DNA from: a virus
IMG/VR virus record: IMGVR_UViG_3300038557_000049
Location: 1 to 43,550 of that record
Direction: 5' to 3' (one strand)
Length of the DNA: 43,550 nt
The notes beneath the pieces are model-generated. The model had not been told where the DNA came from and searched no databases. It saw only the letters and a program-made list of their open reading frames with translations. Numbering within the stretch: the first letter of the stretch is position 1; each line of letters begins with the position of its first letter. The translations under genes and the position numbers were made by a program. Of this stretch, positions 14,382 to 22,525 are shown piece after piece.

Positions 14382-14889
14382 GCGCGCCAAGGTCGCGATC
14401 GCCGGGGCGGCCACCGCCATCTCGCTGGCGACGTCGGCACTGATCATCCCCTGGGAAGGCTTGGTCACCAGCTCGCACTGGGACCGCTACGCCAAGATCT
14501 GGGACATCTGCTACGGCGAGACGCGGGTGGACGGAAAGCCTGTCCGGCCGGGCATGAGCTTCAGCCCCGCCGAGTGCAAGACGATGCTCTCGAAGCGCGT
14601 CATGAGCGACTACTACCTGCCGCTCACCCGCTGCATCGCCGGCTTCGACGACAAGCCGAAGAGCTGGCAGGCGGTCGCCATATCCGCCTCCTACAATGTC
14701 GGCGTCGGTGCCATCTGCAAATCCACCGCGGCCGATCTGGCGCGCCAGGGCCGCTATCGGGAGAGCTGCGAGGCCTTCACCCGTTTCAACCGTGCCGGCG
14801 GCCAGGTGATCGACGGCCTGAAGCGCCGCCGTGAAGACGGTGACCCCCAGCGCATCGGCGAGCGCGAGCTTTGCCTTGAGGGCCTCTAG
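14371..14889 (+). CDS. Phage lysozyme, probable SAR endolysin
   Basis: A 172-residue GH24-type muramidase. The N-terminus (about 7-27, KVAIAGAATAISLATSALIIP) is weakly hydrophobic and rich in Ala, Gly, Ser and Thr, typical of a signal-anchor-release segment that lets the enzyme leave the membrane when it is depolarised. The catalytic Glu is Glu29 in PWEGLV, with Asp38 nine residues later as in T4 lysozyme; the third catalytic position, usually Thr before CYG, seems to be Asp45 (KIWDICYGET). Further family motifs: SWQAVAISASYNVG and LKRRREDG. It acts on peptidoglycan in the periplasm. Confidence 0.9.
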   Translation: MASKRAKVAIAGAATAISLATSALIIPWEGLVTSSHWDRYAKIWDICYGETRVDGKPVRPGMSFSPAECKTMLSKRVMSDYYLPLTRCIAGFDDKPKSWQAVAISASYNVGVGAICKSTAADLARQGRYRESCEAFTRFNRAGGQVIDGLKRRREDGDPQRIGERELCLEGL

Positions 14890-15273
14890 ATGCTGGAGGC
14901 TTGGGCATTGAAGAACTGGAAGTCGATCGCCGTCATCATCGTCGTAGTGGCGCTGTTCGCCGCCGGCGGTCTCGGCTTCTGGCGCGGTCTGGTCGAAATC
15001 GGCCGCCTGCAAGACAAGGCGGCGACGCTTGCCCGGGACGCGCAGGACGCGAAATGGCAGGCGCAGATCGCCAAGGCGAATGCGGCGGTCGCGACCGCGC
15101 GGGCCGATCAGGCGATCACGGCCGCAAAGGCGGACGCGGCGGCGCGCGATGCCGAAAGCCGGTTTCAAGAGCAGTTGAACCAACTGGAGAAGAACGATGC
15201 GGCGCTTGCTGGCGGCGCTGATCTTGTGCTCCGGCGCGATCGCGTCCGGGTGCTCGACGGCGCCAGACCCTGA
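14890..15273 (+). CDS. Inner-membrane spanin (Rz-like)
   Basis: A 127-residue protein with one N-terminal membrane helix (about 13-31, AVIIVVVALFAAGGLGF), followed by a long Ala-, Lys- and Asp/Glu-rich coiled coil (about 40-110). This is the build of an i-spanin, which spans the periplasm and binds the o-spanin to fuse inner and outer membranes in the last step of lysis. The gene starts directly after the endolysin stop and its 3' end overlaps the Rz1-like gene in another frame. Confidence 0.85.
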   Translation: MLEAWALKNWKSIAVIIVVVALFAAGGLGFWRGLVEIGRLQDKAATLARDAQDAKWQAQIAKANAAVATARADQAITAAKADAAARDAESRFQEQLNQLEKNDAALAGGADLVLRRDRVRVLDGARP

Positions 15274-15475
15274 ACCGACCGTGCAGGTCGCGTTCACCAA
15301 GCCGGAGCTCCCTGCCGTCGCCCGCCAGCGCTGCGCCGAACCTGCTGCGCTGCCGGACCGCGACATGAGCGCCTCCGAGGTCACCAACAGCTGGGGCCGC
15401 GATCGCGCCTCCCTGCGCATCTGCGAAACGAGGCGGGCGGCGGCCGTCGCGGCCGTCGATGGAGCCGTGCCGTGA
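15197..15475 (+). CDS. Outer-membrane spanin lipoprotein (Rz1-like)
   Basis: A 92-residue lipoprotein with basic start MRRLL, hydrophobic core, and lipobox AIASGC with Cys19 as the lipidated residue. The mature N-terminus is Pro-rich (PDPEPT), typical of o-spanins. It begins inside the Rz-like gene and overlaps it by 77 nt in the +1 frame, the partly overlapping Rz/Rz1 layout. Its partner is the product of 14890-15273. It ends in a GTGA overlap with the next gene. Confidence 0.85.
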   Translation: MRRLLAALILCSGAIASGCSTAPDPEPTVQVAFTKPELPAVARQRCAEPAALPDRDMSASEVTNSWGRDRASLRICETRRAAAVAAVDGAVP

Positions 15476-15885
15476 CGAATCTGGACTGGCCTTCGATCCT
15501 CTCCTTCGCGAAGGACATCTGGTGGATCATCTCCGTGCCGCTGACCGTCCTGGTCGGCGTCGGCATGTTCTTCCTGCGCAGCCAGTTCCCGACCAAGGCC
15601 CAGCACGACGCTCAGACCGCAACCCTGCAGGAGTCGATCAAGAATCTGAGCGACCACGTCGCGATCAACGAGCGCGCCATCGAGCAGCGCGTCGGCAAGA
15701 TCGAGGCGGATCTGCGCCAGCTCCCTGATCGGCAGGAAGTCCAGGCGCTCGGCGAACGGATCGGCCGTGTCGAGAAGGAGGTTGCCACCTCCGTGGAAAC
15801 CATTCGCGGCGTCGAGAAGACGGTGACGAAGATCGACACGACCTTGGGCCTGATCCTCAAGCACATGTTGGAGAAGAGCGCATGA
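15472..15885 (+). CDS. DUF2730 family phage protein
   Basis: A 137-residue protein with one membrane helix near the start (about 18-35, DIWWIISVPLTVLVGVGMFF) and a long coiled coil (about 45-125) with heptad-like repeats such as IEQRVGKIEADLRQLPDRQE. This is the build of the DUF2730 family, found between the lysis and head genes of Mu-like phages. Its role is unknown. Start GTG 15472; it ends in an ATGA overlap. Confidence 0.83.
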   Translation: MTNLDWPSILSFAKDIWWIISVPLTVLVGVGMFFLRSQFPTKAQHDAQTATLQESIKNLSDHVAINERAIEQRVGKIEADLRQLPDRQEVQALGERIGRVEKEVATSVETIRGVEKTVTKIDTTLGLILKHMLEKSA

Positions 15886-16190
15886 GCTCGCTGGCAGATA
15901 CCCTCGCCAAGGATCGCCGCCTGGTCATCCTGCGCCTTCTCTCCGAGGTGCCCAACTATTCCCTGTCGGCCTCGATGCTGACCAAGGCGGTGCGCGCCAT
16001 GCGCCATGCCGTCTATGACGACACGATCGCCGCCGACCTGGTCCTGCTGGAGCAGCATGCGCTCGTCACCCGCGAGGAAGAACCGCACAACGGCAAGACG
16101 CTCGTCTTCGCCACGCTGACCCGCTTCGGCCTCGAAGTGGCGAACGGCCGGCCGCACCCGATGGTCGACCAGCCCTCACCGAAGTTCTGA
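15882..16190 (+). CDS. VpaChn25_0724-type winged-helix phage protein
   Basis: A 102-residue protein with the typical start LADTLAKDRRLVILRLLSEV, a winged helix (DDTIAADLVLLEQHALV as probable recognition helix), and the end TLTRFGLEVANGRPH. This is a conserved Mu-like phage family placed just before the gp27-like gene. Its target is not known; it may regulate late genes or help in packaging. Confidence 0.85.
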   Translation: MSSLADTLAKDRRLVILRLLSEVPNYSLSASMLTKAVRAMRHAVYDDTIAADLVLLEQHALVTREEEPHNGKTLVFATLTRFGLEVANGRPHPMVDQPSPKF

Positions 16191-16192
16191 CC

Positions 16193-16768
16193 ATGGCGAA
16201 GCGCCCGAGCTCGATCGACCGGATGCCGCCCGAGGTCCGCGACTGGATCGGGCGCCTGCGCGAGCAGGGCCGCACGCTTGACGAGATCATCGCGAAGCTG
16301 CGCGAGCTCGACGTGGCGGCGTTGCCCTCGCGCTCGGCCCTGCATCGTCATCTCCAGCAGGCTGAGGCCGTCGCCGAGCGCCTGCGCAAATCCCGCGCGA
16401 TCGCCGACGTGATCGTGCGTCGCCTGGGGGATGCCGAGCCGGACAAGACGACCCGGCTCAACATCGAGCTGATGCACCAGGCCATGTTCGACATGATGTC
16501 GGGCGTCAATTCCGAGGAAGGCGAGCCGGTCACGCTCGACCCGATGCAGGTCATGCTCCTAGCCAAGGCGCTCGACCATCTCGGCAAGGCGTCGAAGGAC
16601 GATGTCGCCCGCACCGTCGCGATCGAGAAGCGCGCGGCCGAGAAGGCTCGGACCGAGGTGCTGAAGCAGGCCGACGCAGCGATGGAGAAATCCGCGGCCT
16701 TCAAGGGGCTTTCAACCGAGGCAAAGGATGCCTTCCGCCGCGAGCTCTTCGGGGTGCGCGATGGCTGA
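16193..16768 (+). CDS. DUF3486 protein, Mu gp27-like putative small terminase
   Basis: A 191-residue protein of the DUF3486 (Mu gp27) family. Landmarks are SSIDRMPPEVRDWIGRL at the start, SRSALHRHL as HTH recognition helix (about 43-51), and a helical C-terminal half. It is thought to be the DNA-recognition subunit of the packaging motor, acting with gp28. It overlaps the large terminase gene by 8 nt. Confidence 0.87.
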   Translation: MAKRPSSIDRMPPEVRDWIGRLREQGRTLDEIIAKLRELDVAALPSRSALHRHLQQAEAVAERLRKSRAIADVIVRRLGDAEPDKTTRLNIELMHQAMFDMMSGVNSEEGEPVTLDPMQVMLLAKALDHLGKASKDDVARTVAIEKRAAEKARTEVLKQADAAMEKSAAFKGLSTEAKDAFRRELFGVRDG

Positions 16769-18416
16769 GACCGATCTCATCGAAGCGTCGATCGACGTGA
16801 CGGCTCGTCCTGAGCGGGACGAGTGGGTCAGCATCCGCACGGCGCAGGGCCGGGCCACCGCCGATACGTGGCGCGATACCGCGATCCTGCTGAACTACCA
16901 GGCCGAGGTTGCGCGCCAGTGCGACGTTCACGATGTCGTCGTCGTCGAGAAGAGCCGCCGCACCGGCGCCACCTTCGGCGCGGCGGCGGACGCCGTGCTC
17001 CGCTCGGCCAGCACCCGCGCCGACGGCGGCATGGACACGCTCTACATGGGCACGTCCCACGACATGGCGAAGGAGTTTATCGACGCCGCGGCCATGTGGT
17101 CGAAGCTCTACGAAAAGGCGATCAGCGAAACCGGCGAGGTCATTTTTGACGACGGTTCGGAGAAGGGCATCAAGGCGCTGAAGATCGATTTCGCCTCTGG
17201 CTTCTCGATCGTCGCTTTGTCCTCGAAGCCGCGCAGCCTGCGCGGCCGTCAGGGCTTCGCGATCCTCGACGAGGCCGCCTTCGTCGACAATCTGGCCGAG
17301 CTGATCAAGGCGGCCATGGCCTTCCTGATCTGGGGCGGCAAGGTGCTGATCATCTCGACGCATAACGGCGTCGACAATCCCTTCAACCAGCTCATCACCG
17401 ATATCCGGGCCGGCCGGCTGCGCTACGGGCTCGTACGCTTCGATCTGGACGAGGCGCTGCAGGACGGGCTGTTCGAGCGCATCTGCCTGATGAATGCGCA
17501 CAAGCACGGTGAATGGACGCCGGAGAAGGAGGCGGACTGGCGCGAGAAGCTGATCTCCGATTACGCCGCCGGCGCCGACGAGGAGCTCTACTGCATCCCC
17601 AGCCAGGGGGCCGGCGCCTGGTTGCCCGGCCCCCTGATCGAGGCGCGCATGCACGACGCGCCCGTGCTGTCTCTGTCCTTCCCGGAGAGCTTCAACCTCG
17701 AGCCGGAGCATCGCCGGCGGGCCGAGGTCGATCGCTGGATCGAGGACGAACTGCGACCCGTCATGCTCGCGACCCTTGACGAGAACCTGATGACGGGCTT
17801 CGGCATGGATATCGGCCGGCTGCGCGACCTGACGGTGATGTGCCCGATGCAGATCACGCGGCTGATGCGCCGGGTCATCCCGTTCATGGTCGAGCTCTTC
17901 CGCGTCCCCTTCCAGCAGCAGGAACAGATTCGCGACGCGATCGTCCCGGGCTTGCCTCGCTTCATCGGCGGTCGCACCGACGCCACTGGCATCGGCGCCA
18001 GCCTGGCCGAATCCGGGTTGCAGAAATTCGGCCCGCAGATGGTCGAGGTGAAGCTCTCGACGGAATGGTACCGAGTCGAGATGCCGCCGGTGAAGGCGGC
18101 CTTCGAAGACGACATGATCGCGATCCCGCGCAATGCCGAAGTCGGCGCCGATCTGCGCGCCTTCAAGGTGGTGAAGGGCATCGCCTGCCTGCCGCATGTT
18201 CGCACCCAGGCCGCCGCCGGCGGCATGCGCCACGGCGACGCCGGCATGGCGATCGTGCTGGCCTATTCCGCAACGCGCCAGCCGATGGACGCCTACGGCT
18301 ACCAGTCGGCTCGCAAGGGCTTCGATGAGATCACCCGTCGGGATCCCAAGCGCTGGTCGCGTCCCGACGCGCCGACCGACGTCATGATGCCGGGCCGACG
18401 CGACGGGCTCTGGTGA
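16761..18416 (+). CDS. Large terminase subunit (Mu gp28-like)
   Basis: A 551-residue packaging motor. The ATPase part has a Walker-A-like motif EKSRRTGAT (63-71), Walker B FAILDEAAF (166-174) and coupling motif VLIISTHNG (195-203). The C-terminal RNase H-like nuclease shows acidic residues in GFGMDIGR, GGRTDATGIG and FEDDMIAIP. It docks on the portal and pumps DNA into proheads; in Mu-like phages packaging starts at the left end and runs into host DNA. The start ATG at 16761 lies inside the gp27 gene. Confidence 0.94.
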   Translation: MAETDLIEASIDVTARPERDEWVSIRTAQGRATADTWRDTAILLNYQAEVARQCDVHDVVVVEKSRRTGATFGAAADAVLRSASTRADGGMDTLYMGTSHDMAKEFIDAAAMWSKLYEKAISETGEVIFDDGSEKGIKALKIDFASGFSIVALSSKPRSLRGRQGFAILDEAAFVDNLAELIKAAMAFLIWGGKVLIISTHNGVDNPFNQLITDIRAGRLRYGLVRFDLDEALQDGLFERICLMNAHKHGEWTPEKEADWREKLISDYAAGADEELYCIPSQGAGAWLPGPLIEARMHDAPVLSLSFPESFNLEPEHRRRAEVDRWIEDELRPVMLATLDENLMTGFGMDIGRLRDLTVMCPMQITRLMRRVIPFMVELFRVPFQQQEQIRDAIVPGLPRFIGGRTDATGIGASLAESGLQKFGPQMVEVKLSTEWYRVEMPPVKAAFEDDMIAIPRNAEVGADLRAFKVVKGIACLPHVRTQAAAGGMRHGDAGMAIVLAYSATRQPMDAYGYQSARKGFDEITRRDPKRWSRPDAPTDVMMPGRRDGLW

Positions 18417-18424
18417 GGTGAAAC

Positions 18425-20038
18425 ATGGCTGACGCTTTTCGCTGGCTCGATGCCTATGGCGCCCCCATGCGCATCAACCGTGCCTCGCTCTCCCAGGAGC
18501 GCGCCGTGCCGGAACTCACTGGCATCCGCCACCAGTTCGACGAGGCGATCGCGCCTGGGCTTAATCCCGGGCGCCTTGCCCGCACCTTGCGCGATGCTGC
18601 GATGGGCGAGGTCTATGATTTCCTGACGCTGGCCGAGGAGATCGAGGAGCGCGAGCCGCATTACCGCTACGTGCTCGAGACCCGGAAGAACGCGGTGACC
18701 TCGCTCAACGCCCAGGTCGATCCGGTCTCGGAGGATGACCGGGACGTCGAGATTGCCGACTTCCTGCGCGACAACGTTGTGGAGACACCGGCCTTCCAGA
18801 CCTTGCCCGACATGCTGATGGACGGGCTCTCGAAGGGCTATGCCCATGTCGAGACCATCTGGGAGACGGGATCGGCCTGGATCCCGCGCCGCTACATTTG
18901 GCGCGATCCGCGCCTCTTCCAGTTCGATCGCGAGACCCGCAGCCAGTTCCGCCTGCGCGTCCAGGGCGAGACTGATGGCGTCCCGCTCGATCCGCTGAAG
19001 TTCATCACCCACGTGCCACTTCTGAAAATGGGCCTGCCCGCCCGCAACGGCTTGGCGCGGGTCGGCGCCTGGTCGTTCATGCTGAAGAGCTTCAGCCTGC
19101 GCGACTGGGCCCAGTTCCTCGAGATCTACGGGATGCCTCTCCGGCTCGGGAAGTACTCGGCCGGTTCCTCGGCCGATGATCGCGCCGTGCTGCTCTCGGC
19201 CGTGCGCAACCTCGGCCGGGACGCCGCCGCGATCATCCCGGTCGGCATGGAAATCGACTTCATCGAAGCGAAGGGCTTCTCCGACAAGCCGTTCGAGGCC
19301 AATGTCCGCTTCATCGACGAGCAGGTCTCGAAGCTCGTTATAGGAAAGCCGGGCGATGGCACCGCCTCGAGCAAAGCCGGCGAGGAGGTGCTCGACAAGG
19401 TTCGCGCCGATATCCGCAAGTCCGATGCGCGAGACCTGCAGCTGACGCTCATGCAGCAGCTCATCCGCCCGATCGTGGATCTGAATTTCGGGCCGCAGAA
19501 AGCCTACCCTCGCGTCCACTTCCCGATCCCGGAGCGGAAGGATCTTCAGGTCTGGTCGGACGCCGTCGGCAAATTCGTCGATCGCGGCCTCGAGGTCGAG
19601 GCGAGCCAGATCTATGACCAGCTCGGCCTGAAGGAACCGGCCGCCGGTGCGCGGCTGCTCAAGACCCCAGACCAGGGCGGCCCGCAGCCGAAACCGGCGC
19701 AGGTCACGCCGGTCGAGAAAGCGGCCGCGGCTTCGGCGTATAGGATCGATCCGCGTGCCTGCCCATCATGCGGCCCGGCCCGGCTCGCAGCCGATGATCC
19801 CGATGCCGAGCCCGACGAAGTCGACGAGCTCGTCGCCGAGGCGCTCGACGGCTGGCAGCCCGACCTCTCGCCGATCGTCGCGGCGATCCGAGCGGCTGCC
19901 GACGAAGCCGGATCCTATGAGGAATTCCAGGCGGCGATCGAACGCCTGGCGCCGGACCTGCCGGTCGAGAGATTGGGCCGTCGGCTCGGCAAGCTCGGGA
20001 TGGTGGGTCGAGGGCGTGGCGATGCCGGTCTCGACTGA
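18425..20038 (+). CDS. Portal protein, DUF935 (Mu gp29-like)
   Basis: A 537-residue portal protein of the DUF935 family, the dodecamer at the head vertex through which DNA passes. Landmarks are LTLAEEIEEREPHYRYVLET near residue 65, the tail-side segment KGYAHVETIWETG, WAQFLEIYGMPLRLGKY (about 225-241), and GDGTASSKAGEEVLDKVR. The C-terminal 90 residues contain a Cys pair (CPSC) and an acidic segment followed by YEEFQAAIERLAPDLPVERL, usual in the family. It begins 8 nt after the terminase gene. Confidence 0.93.
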   Translation: MADAFRWLDAYGAPMRINRASLSQERAVPELTGIRHQFDEAIAPGLNPGRLARTLRDAAMGEVYDFLTLAEEIEEREPHYRYVLETRKNAVTSLNAQVDPVSEDDRDVEIADFLRDNVVETPAFQTLPDMLMDGLSKGYAHVETIWETGSAWIPRRYIWRDPRLFQFDRETRSQFRLRVQGETDGVPLDPLKFITHVPLLKMGLPARNGLARVGAWSFMLKSFSLRDWAQFLEIYGMPLRLGKYSAGSSADDRAVLLSAVRNLGRDAAAIIPVGMEIDFIEAKGFSDKPFEANVRFIDEQVSKLVIGKPGDGTASSKAGEEVLDKVRADIRKSDARDLQLTLMQQLIRPIVDLNFGPQKAYPRVHFPIPERKDLQVWSDAVGKFVDRGLEVEASQIYDQLGLKEPAAGARLLKTPDQGGPQPKPAQVTPVEKAAAASAYRIDPRACPSCGPARLAADDPDAEPDEVDELVAEALDGWQPDLSPIVAAIRAAADEAGSYEEFQAAIERLAPDLPVERLGRRLGKLGMVGRGRGDAGLD

Positions 20039-20160
20039 TAGACAAACCGGCCGCCAAACGGCCACAGCGCTTTCAATTTCAGTTTCAAAAGATTCTGCGG
20101 CCCGTCGGGGCGGTCGACTGCTCTCGGCCGTCCTGAGCCATCTGTGGGGCTCGCCCTTCA
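20039..20160 (+). other. Short intergenic gap before the gp30-like gene
   Basis: The 122 nt between portal and head-morphogenesis genes break the otherwise overlapping series. They contain a small hairpin (GGCCG, loop CCAAA, CGGCC, about 20049-20063) and a threefold TTTCAA/TTTCAG/TTTCAA run. No convincing promoter or Shine-Dalgarno is seen. A 49-codon open frame spans 20022-20171 but looks like chance. Confidence 0.35.
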
Positions 20161-21372
20161 ATGGCGGTTGAAGACCTCTTCGTCACGGCGCCGAAGCCCG
20201 TCGTCGAGTATTTCGACCGGCGGCCTTCGCGGCCGTCCTTCCGCTGGGACGAGGTCGCGCCGCGCGAACATGCGCTGGGCTTCACGGTCGCCCGGACAGC
20301 CGGCTTCGATGTGCTCGACGATATCCGGACCGCCACCCGGAAGGCCGTGGTCGATCGCATTCCCTTCAGCCAGTTCCGCGACGAGCTCGTGCCGGTGCTG
20401 AAGGCGAAGGGCTGGTGGGGCGAGAAGCGCGTCATCGATCCGCGCACCGGCGAGATCGCCAAGGTCCAGCTCGGCTCGCTCCGGCGGCTCGACCTGATCT
20501 ACGATGCCAATATTCGCTCGGCCGAGGCCGCCGGCGACTGGGCACGGATCCAGCGCGTCAAGGACGTGCTGCCCTATCTCGAGTATCTGACCTCGACATC
20601 GGAGCGGAAGCGGCCGCTGCATCTGTCATGGGTTGGTACGACGCTTCCGGTCGACGATAGCTGGTGGTCGACGCATTACCCGCCGAACGGCTGGCGCTGT
20701 AAGTGCCGGGTCCGCTCCCGGGCCATGCCGCGCGAAGGCGCCGGGCTCACGCGCCCGCCGCTCAATCCGCGCCCGTGGACGAATGGCACGACCGGTGAGA
20801 GCCGCCTCGTCCCGGCCGGCATCGATCCGGGCTGGGATAACAATCCGGGCAAGGCTCGCGAGCAGATGGCCGGTCGGCGTCTGGTCGAGCGCCTCGACCG
20901 CATGGGCAGCGAGGCGCGCCGCGAGGCCGTCCGCCGCCTGCGGCAGGACCCTGTCTTCAGCTATGTCACCGAGAACGGCGCGGGCTTCGACCATCGCAGG
21001 CGCCTCGATCCCGCGCAGGAAGGCGCCGGTCGCTTGCGCTGGCCGGTGGCCGTGCTTCCGGATCCGCTGGCCGCCAGGCTCAGCACGACCAGCCGGACGG
21101 TTGCGCTCTCGGTGGCGGACGCAGCCAAGATCGTTGCGAAGCATCCGGAGATCGGCGCGGACTTCTGGACAGCCCTGCAGGCGGGGCTCGATCAACCGGA
21201 GGCGGTCGAGAGCGGCGACAAGCTGCGCGTCCTGGTCAGGGTCGGCGGCAAGCCGTTCATGGTCGTGATGAAGCGAACCGCGGCCGAGGAAGTGCTGCTC
21301 AATAGTGCACACCGCGTCGAGGAATGGCAGGCCGACAGGCTGAAGAGGAAAGAGGCGGCCGGCGGGGCATAA
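20161..21372 (+). CDS. Head morphogenesis protein, SPP1 gp7 / Mu gp30 type
   Basis: A 403-residue minor head protein. Residues about 1-190 form the SPP1 gp7-like domain, with FSQFRDELVPVLKAKGWWG and RLDLIYDANIRSAEAAGDWA, and the characteristic HYPPNGWRCKCRVRSR (about 177-192). It is ejected or portal-associated and needed for head assembly. The C-terminal 110 residues (from VALSVADAAKIVAKHPEIG to LNSAHRVEEWQADRL) resemble the barnase/EndoU/ColicinE5-RelE-like nuclease modules often fused to this family; activity is not evident from the sequence. The start ATG has only a weak ribosome binding site. Confidence 0.9.
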   Translation: MAVEDLFVTAPKPVVEYFDRRPSRPSFRWDEVAPREHALGFTVARTAGFDVLDDIRTATRKAVVDRIPFSQFRDELVPVLKAKGWWGEKRVIDPRTGEIAKVQLGSLRRLDLIYDANIRSAEAAGDWARIQRVKDVLPYLEYLTSTSERKRPLHLSWVGTTLPVDDSWWSTHYPPNGWRCKCRVRSRAMPREGAGLTRPPLNPRPWTNGTTGESRLVPAGIDPGWDNNPGKAREQMAGRRLVERLDRMGSEARREAVRRLRQDPVFSYVTENGAGFDHRRRLDPAQEGAGRLRWPVAVLPDPLAARLSTTSRTVALSVADAAKIVAKHPEIGADFWTALQAGLDQPEAVESGDKLRVLVRVGGKPFMVVMKRTAAEEVLLNSAHRVEEWQADRLKRKEAAGGA

Positions 21373-21480
21373 CTCCCGCGCGTCACAGGGACGGAGGTAC
21401 TGTCTCGACCGCGACCGGAATATAGTCCATCCTGTGCTCGAAACCAAATCAAGGCCCCTGACGCCCGTCAGGGGCCTTTT
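21373..21480 (+). terminator. Strong intrinsic terminator between gp30 and protease genes
   Basis: A 12-bp stem AAGGCCCCTGAC (21451-21462) pairs with GTCAGGGGCCTT (21467-21478), with loop GCCC, followed by TTTTCGTTT. This is a good Rho-independent terminator in the rightward direction and splits the head genes into two transcripts unless antiterminated. The upstream part of the gap (21373-21450) holds TATAGT at 21421-21426, a possible -10, but no good -35. Any promoter for the protease operon must lie very close to 21480-21508 or read through this site. Confidence 0.8.
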
Positions 21481-21508
21481 CGTTTCCGCTAGTCCGCATG
21501 TTGCGGGC

Positions 21509-22492
21509 ATGAACAAGCGTCTCGCCCTCTGCAGCTCCTTGCCGGCCGGCCTCATCGCCGGCGTCGCTGCCTTCGAGGTTGTGATGGCGGCCGCTCAGGC
21601 CGGCGGCGAGCTGGTGCCGCCGGAGTGGGTCCAACTGACGCCCCGCGGCGATGTCGTCGCCCGCGACGGCCGCTCCTTCCGCTTCGATCCCGAGCGCCTG
21701 GCCGCGGTCTTCGCGGAGGGCGGCCTGAAGCTGCCGATCGACTTCGAGCACGAGAGCGAGTTCACGGTCACGCTCGGCGCCAAGCCAGCCCGCGCCTGGA
21801 TCGTCGAGACGCAGGCCCGGCCACAGGGGCTGTTCGGTCGCGTCGAATGGCTGCCTGATGCCGTCGCCGCCCTGAAGGCCAAGGCCTACCGCTACATCTC
21901 GCCGACTTTCTATCGCGACGAGGACGGCATCACGGCCAGCCTGGTCAAGGCCGCCGCTCTCGTGGCGGCCCCCGCGCTCGGCATGCCGGCGCTTGCTTCC
22001 GCAACACCCCAGAACGGAGCCACCATGCTCAAGGACATCCTGATCGCGCTCGGCCTGGCCGAGACCGCCTCCGCCGGCGACGTCGTCTCGGCGATCGCGC
22101 TGCTGAAGGCCGGCGACCCGGCGAAGTTCGTGCCGAAGGCCCAGCACGACGCGACTGTCACCGCGCTCGCCAGCGCCGAGAAGAAGCTGCAGGACGCCGA
22201 CGATGCGGCCCAGGCGGCGCGCTGCTCGACGCTGGTCGACGACGCCGTCAAGGGCGGCAAGATCGCCCCCGCCGCGAAGGATCAGTACCTCGCGCTCGCC
22301 AAGTCGAACTACGACGGCACCAAGGCGGCGATCGACGCCATGCCTGTCGTGCTGAAGGCGGGCACCGACACGGCACTCGATACGGCCGACGCGGACAAGG
22401 GCGCGGCCGGCAAGCTCTCCGAGGCGGAGAAGGCGATGGCGAAGACCCTCGGCTTGACCGAGGAGGCCTTCCTGGCCGCCCGCGCCGCCTGA
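21509..22492 (+). CDS. I: Phage head maturation protease (Mu gpI-like) with scaffold region
   Basis: A 327-residue Mu I-type protein. The N-terminal 160 residues are the protease: LVPPEWVQLTPRGDVVARDG, PIDFEHESEFTVTLG (the His in DFEHE is the likely catalytic one), GLFGRVEWLPDA and YRYISPTFYRDEDG. The C-terminal 155 residues are Ala-rich and helical, typical of scaffold. The protease cuts scaffold and other head proteins during capsid maturation. The ATG at 21509 follows the terminator; an upstream in-frame start at 21434 would run through the terminator stem and is unlikely. Confidence 0.9.
   Translation: MNKRLALCSSLPAGLIAGVAAFEVVMAAAQAGGELVPPEWVQLTPRGDVVARDGRSFRFDPERLAAVFAEGGLKLPIDFEHESEFTVTLGAKPARAWIVETQARPQGLFGRVEWLPDAVAALKAKAYRYISPTFYRDEDGITASLVKAAALVAAPALGMPALASATPQNGATMLKDILIALGLAETASAGDVVSAIALLKAGDPAKFVPKAQHDATVTALASAEKKLQDADDAAQAARCSTLVDDAVKGGKIAPAAKDQYLALAKSNYDGTKAAIDAMPVVLKAGTDTALDTADADKGAAGKLSEAEKAMAKTLGLTEEAFLAARAA
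22025..22492 (+). CDS. Z: Nested in-frame scaffold protein (Mu gpZ-like)
   Basis: An internal ATG at 22025, preceded by CGGAG at 22015-22019 with a 5-nt gap, opens the last 155 codons of the protease gene in the same frame (MLKDILIALGLAETASAGDV). The product would be the Ala-, Lys- and Asp-rich helical part alone, a typical scaffold. In Mu the scaffold gene Z is nested in the 3' part of I in just this way. Separate translation is inferred from the ribosome binding site and the Mu precedent. Confidence 0.68.
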   Translation: MLKDILIALGLAETASAGDVVSAIALLKAGDPAKFVPKAQHDATVTALASAEKKLQDADDAAQAARCSTLVDDAVKGGKIAPAAKDQYLALAKSNYDGTKAAIDAMPVVLKAGTDTALDTADADKGAAGKLSEAEKAMAKTLGLTEEAFLAARAA

Positions 22493-22525
22493 TCCATCCC
22501 GCAACATCACGAGGAGCGCGCCGCC

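Noticed and set aside
14326-15864. Minus-strand open frame of 512 codons opposite the lysis cassette
   Set aside because: Covers four well-supported genes including the overlapping spanins; no recognisable domain or start signal.
16701-18233. Minus-strand open frame of 510 codons opposite the terminase gene
   Set aside because: Shadow of the terminase coding frame; sequence is His/Arg/Asp-rich without structure.
20022-20171. 49-codon open frame between portal and gp30-like genes
   Set aside because: No ribosome binding site, Ser/Arg-rich random-looking product, overlaps both neighbours out of frame.
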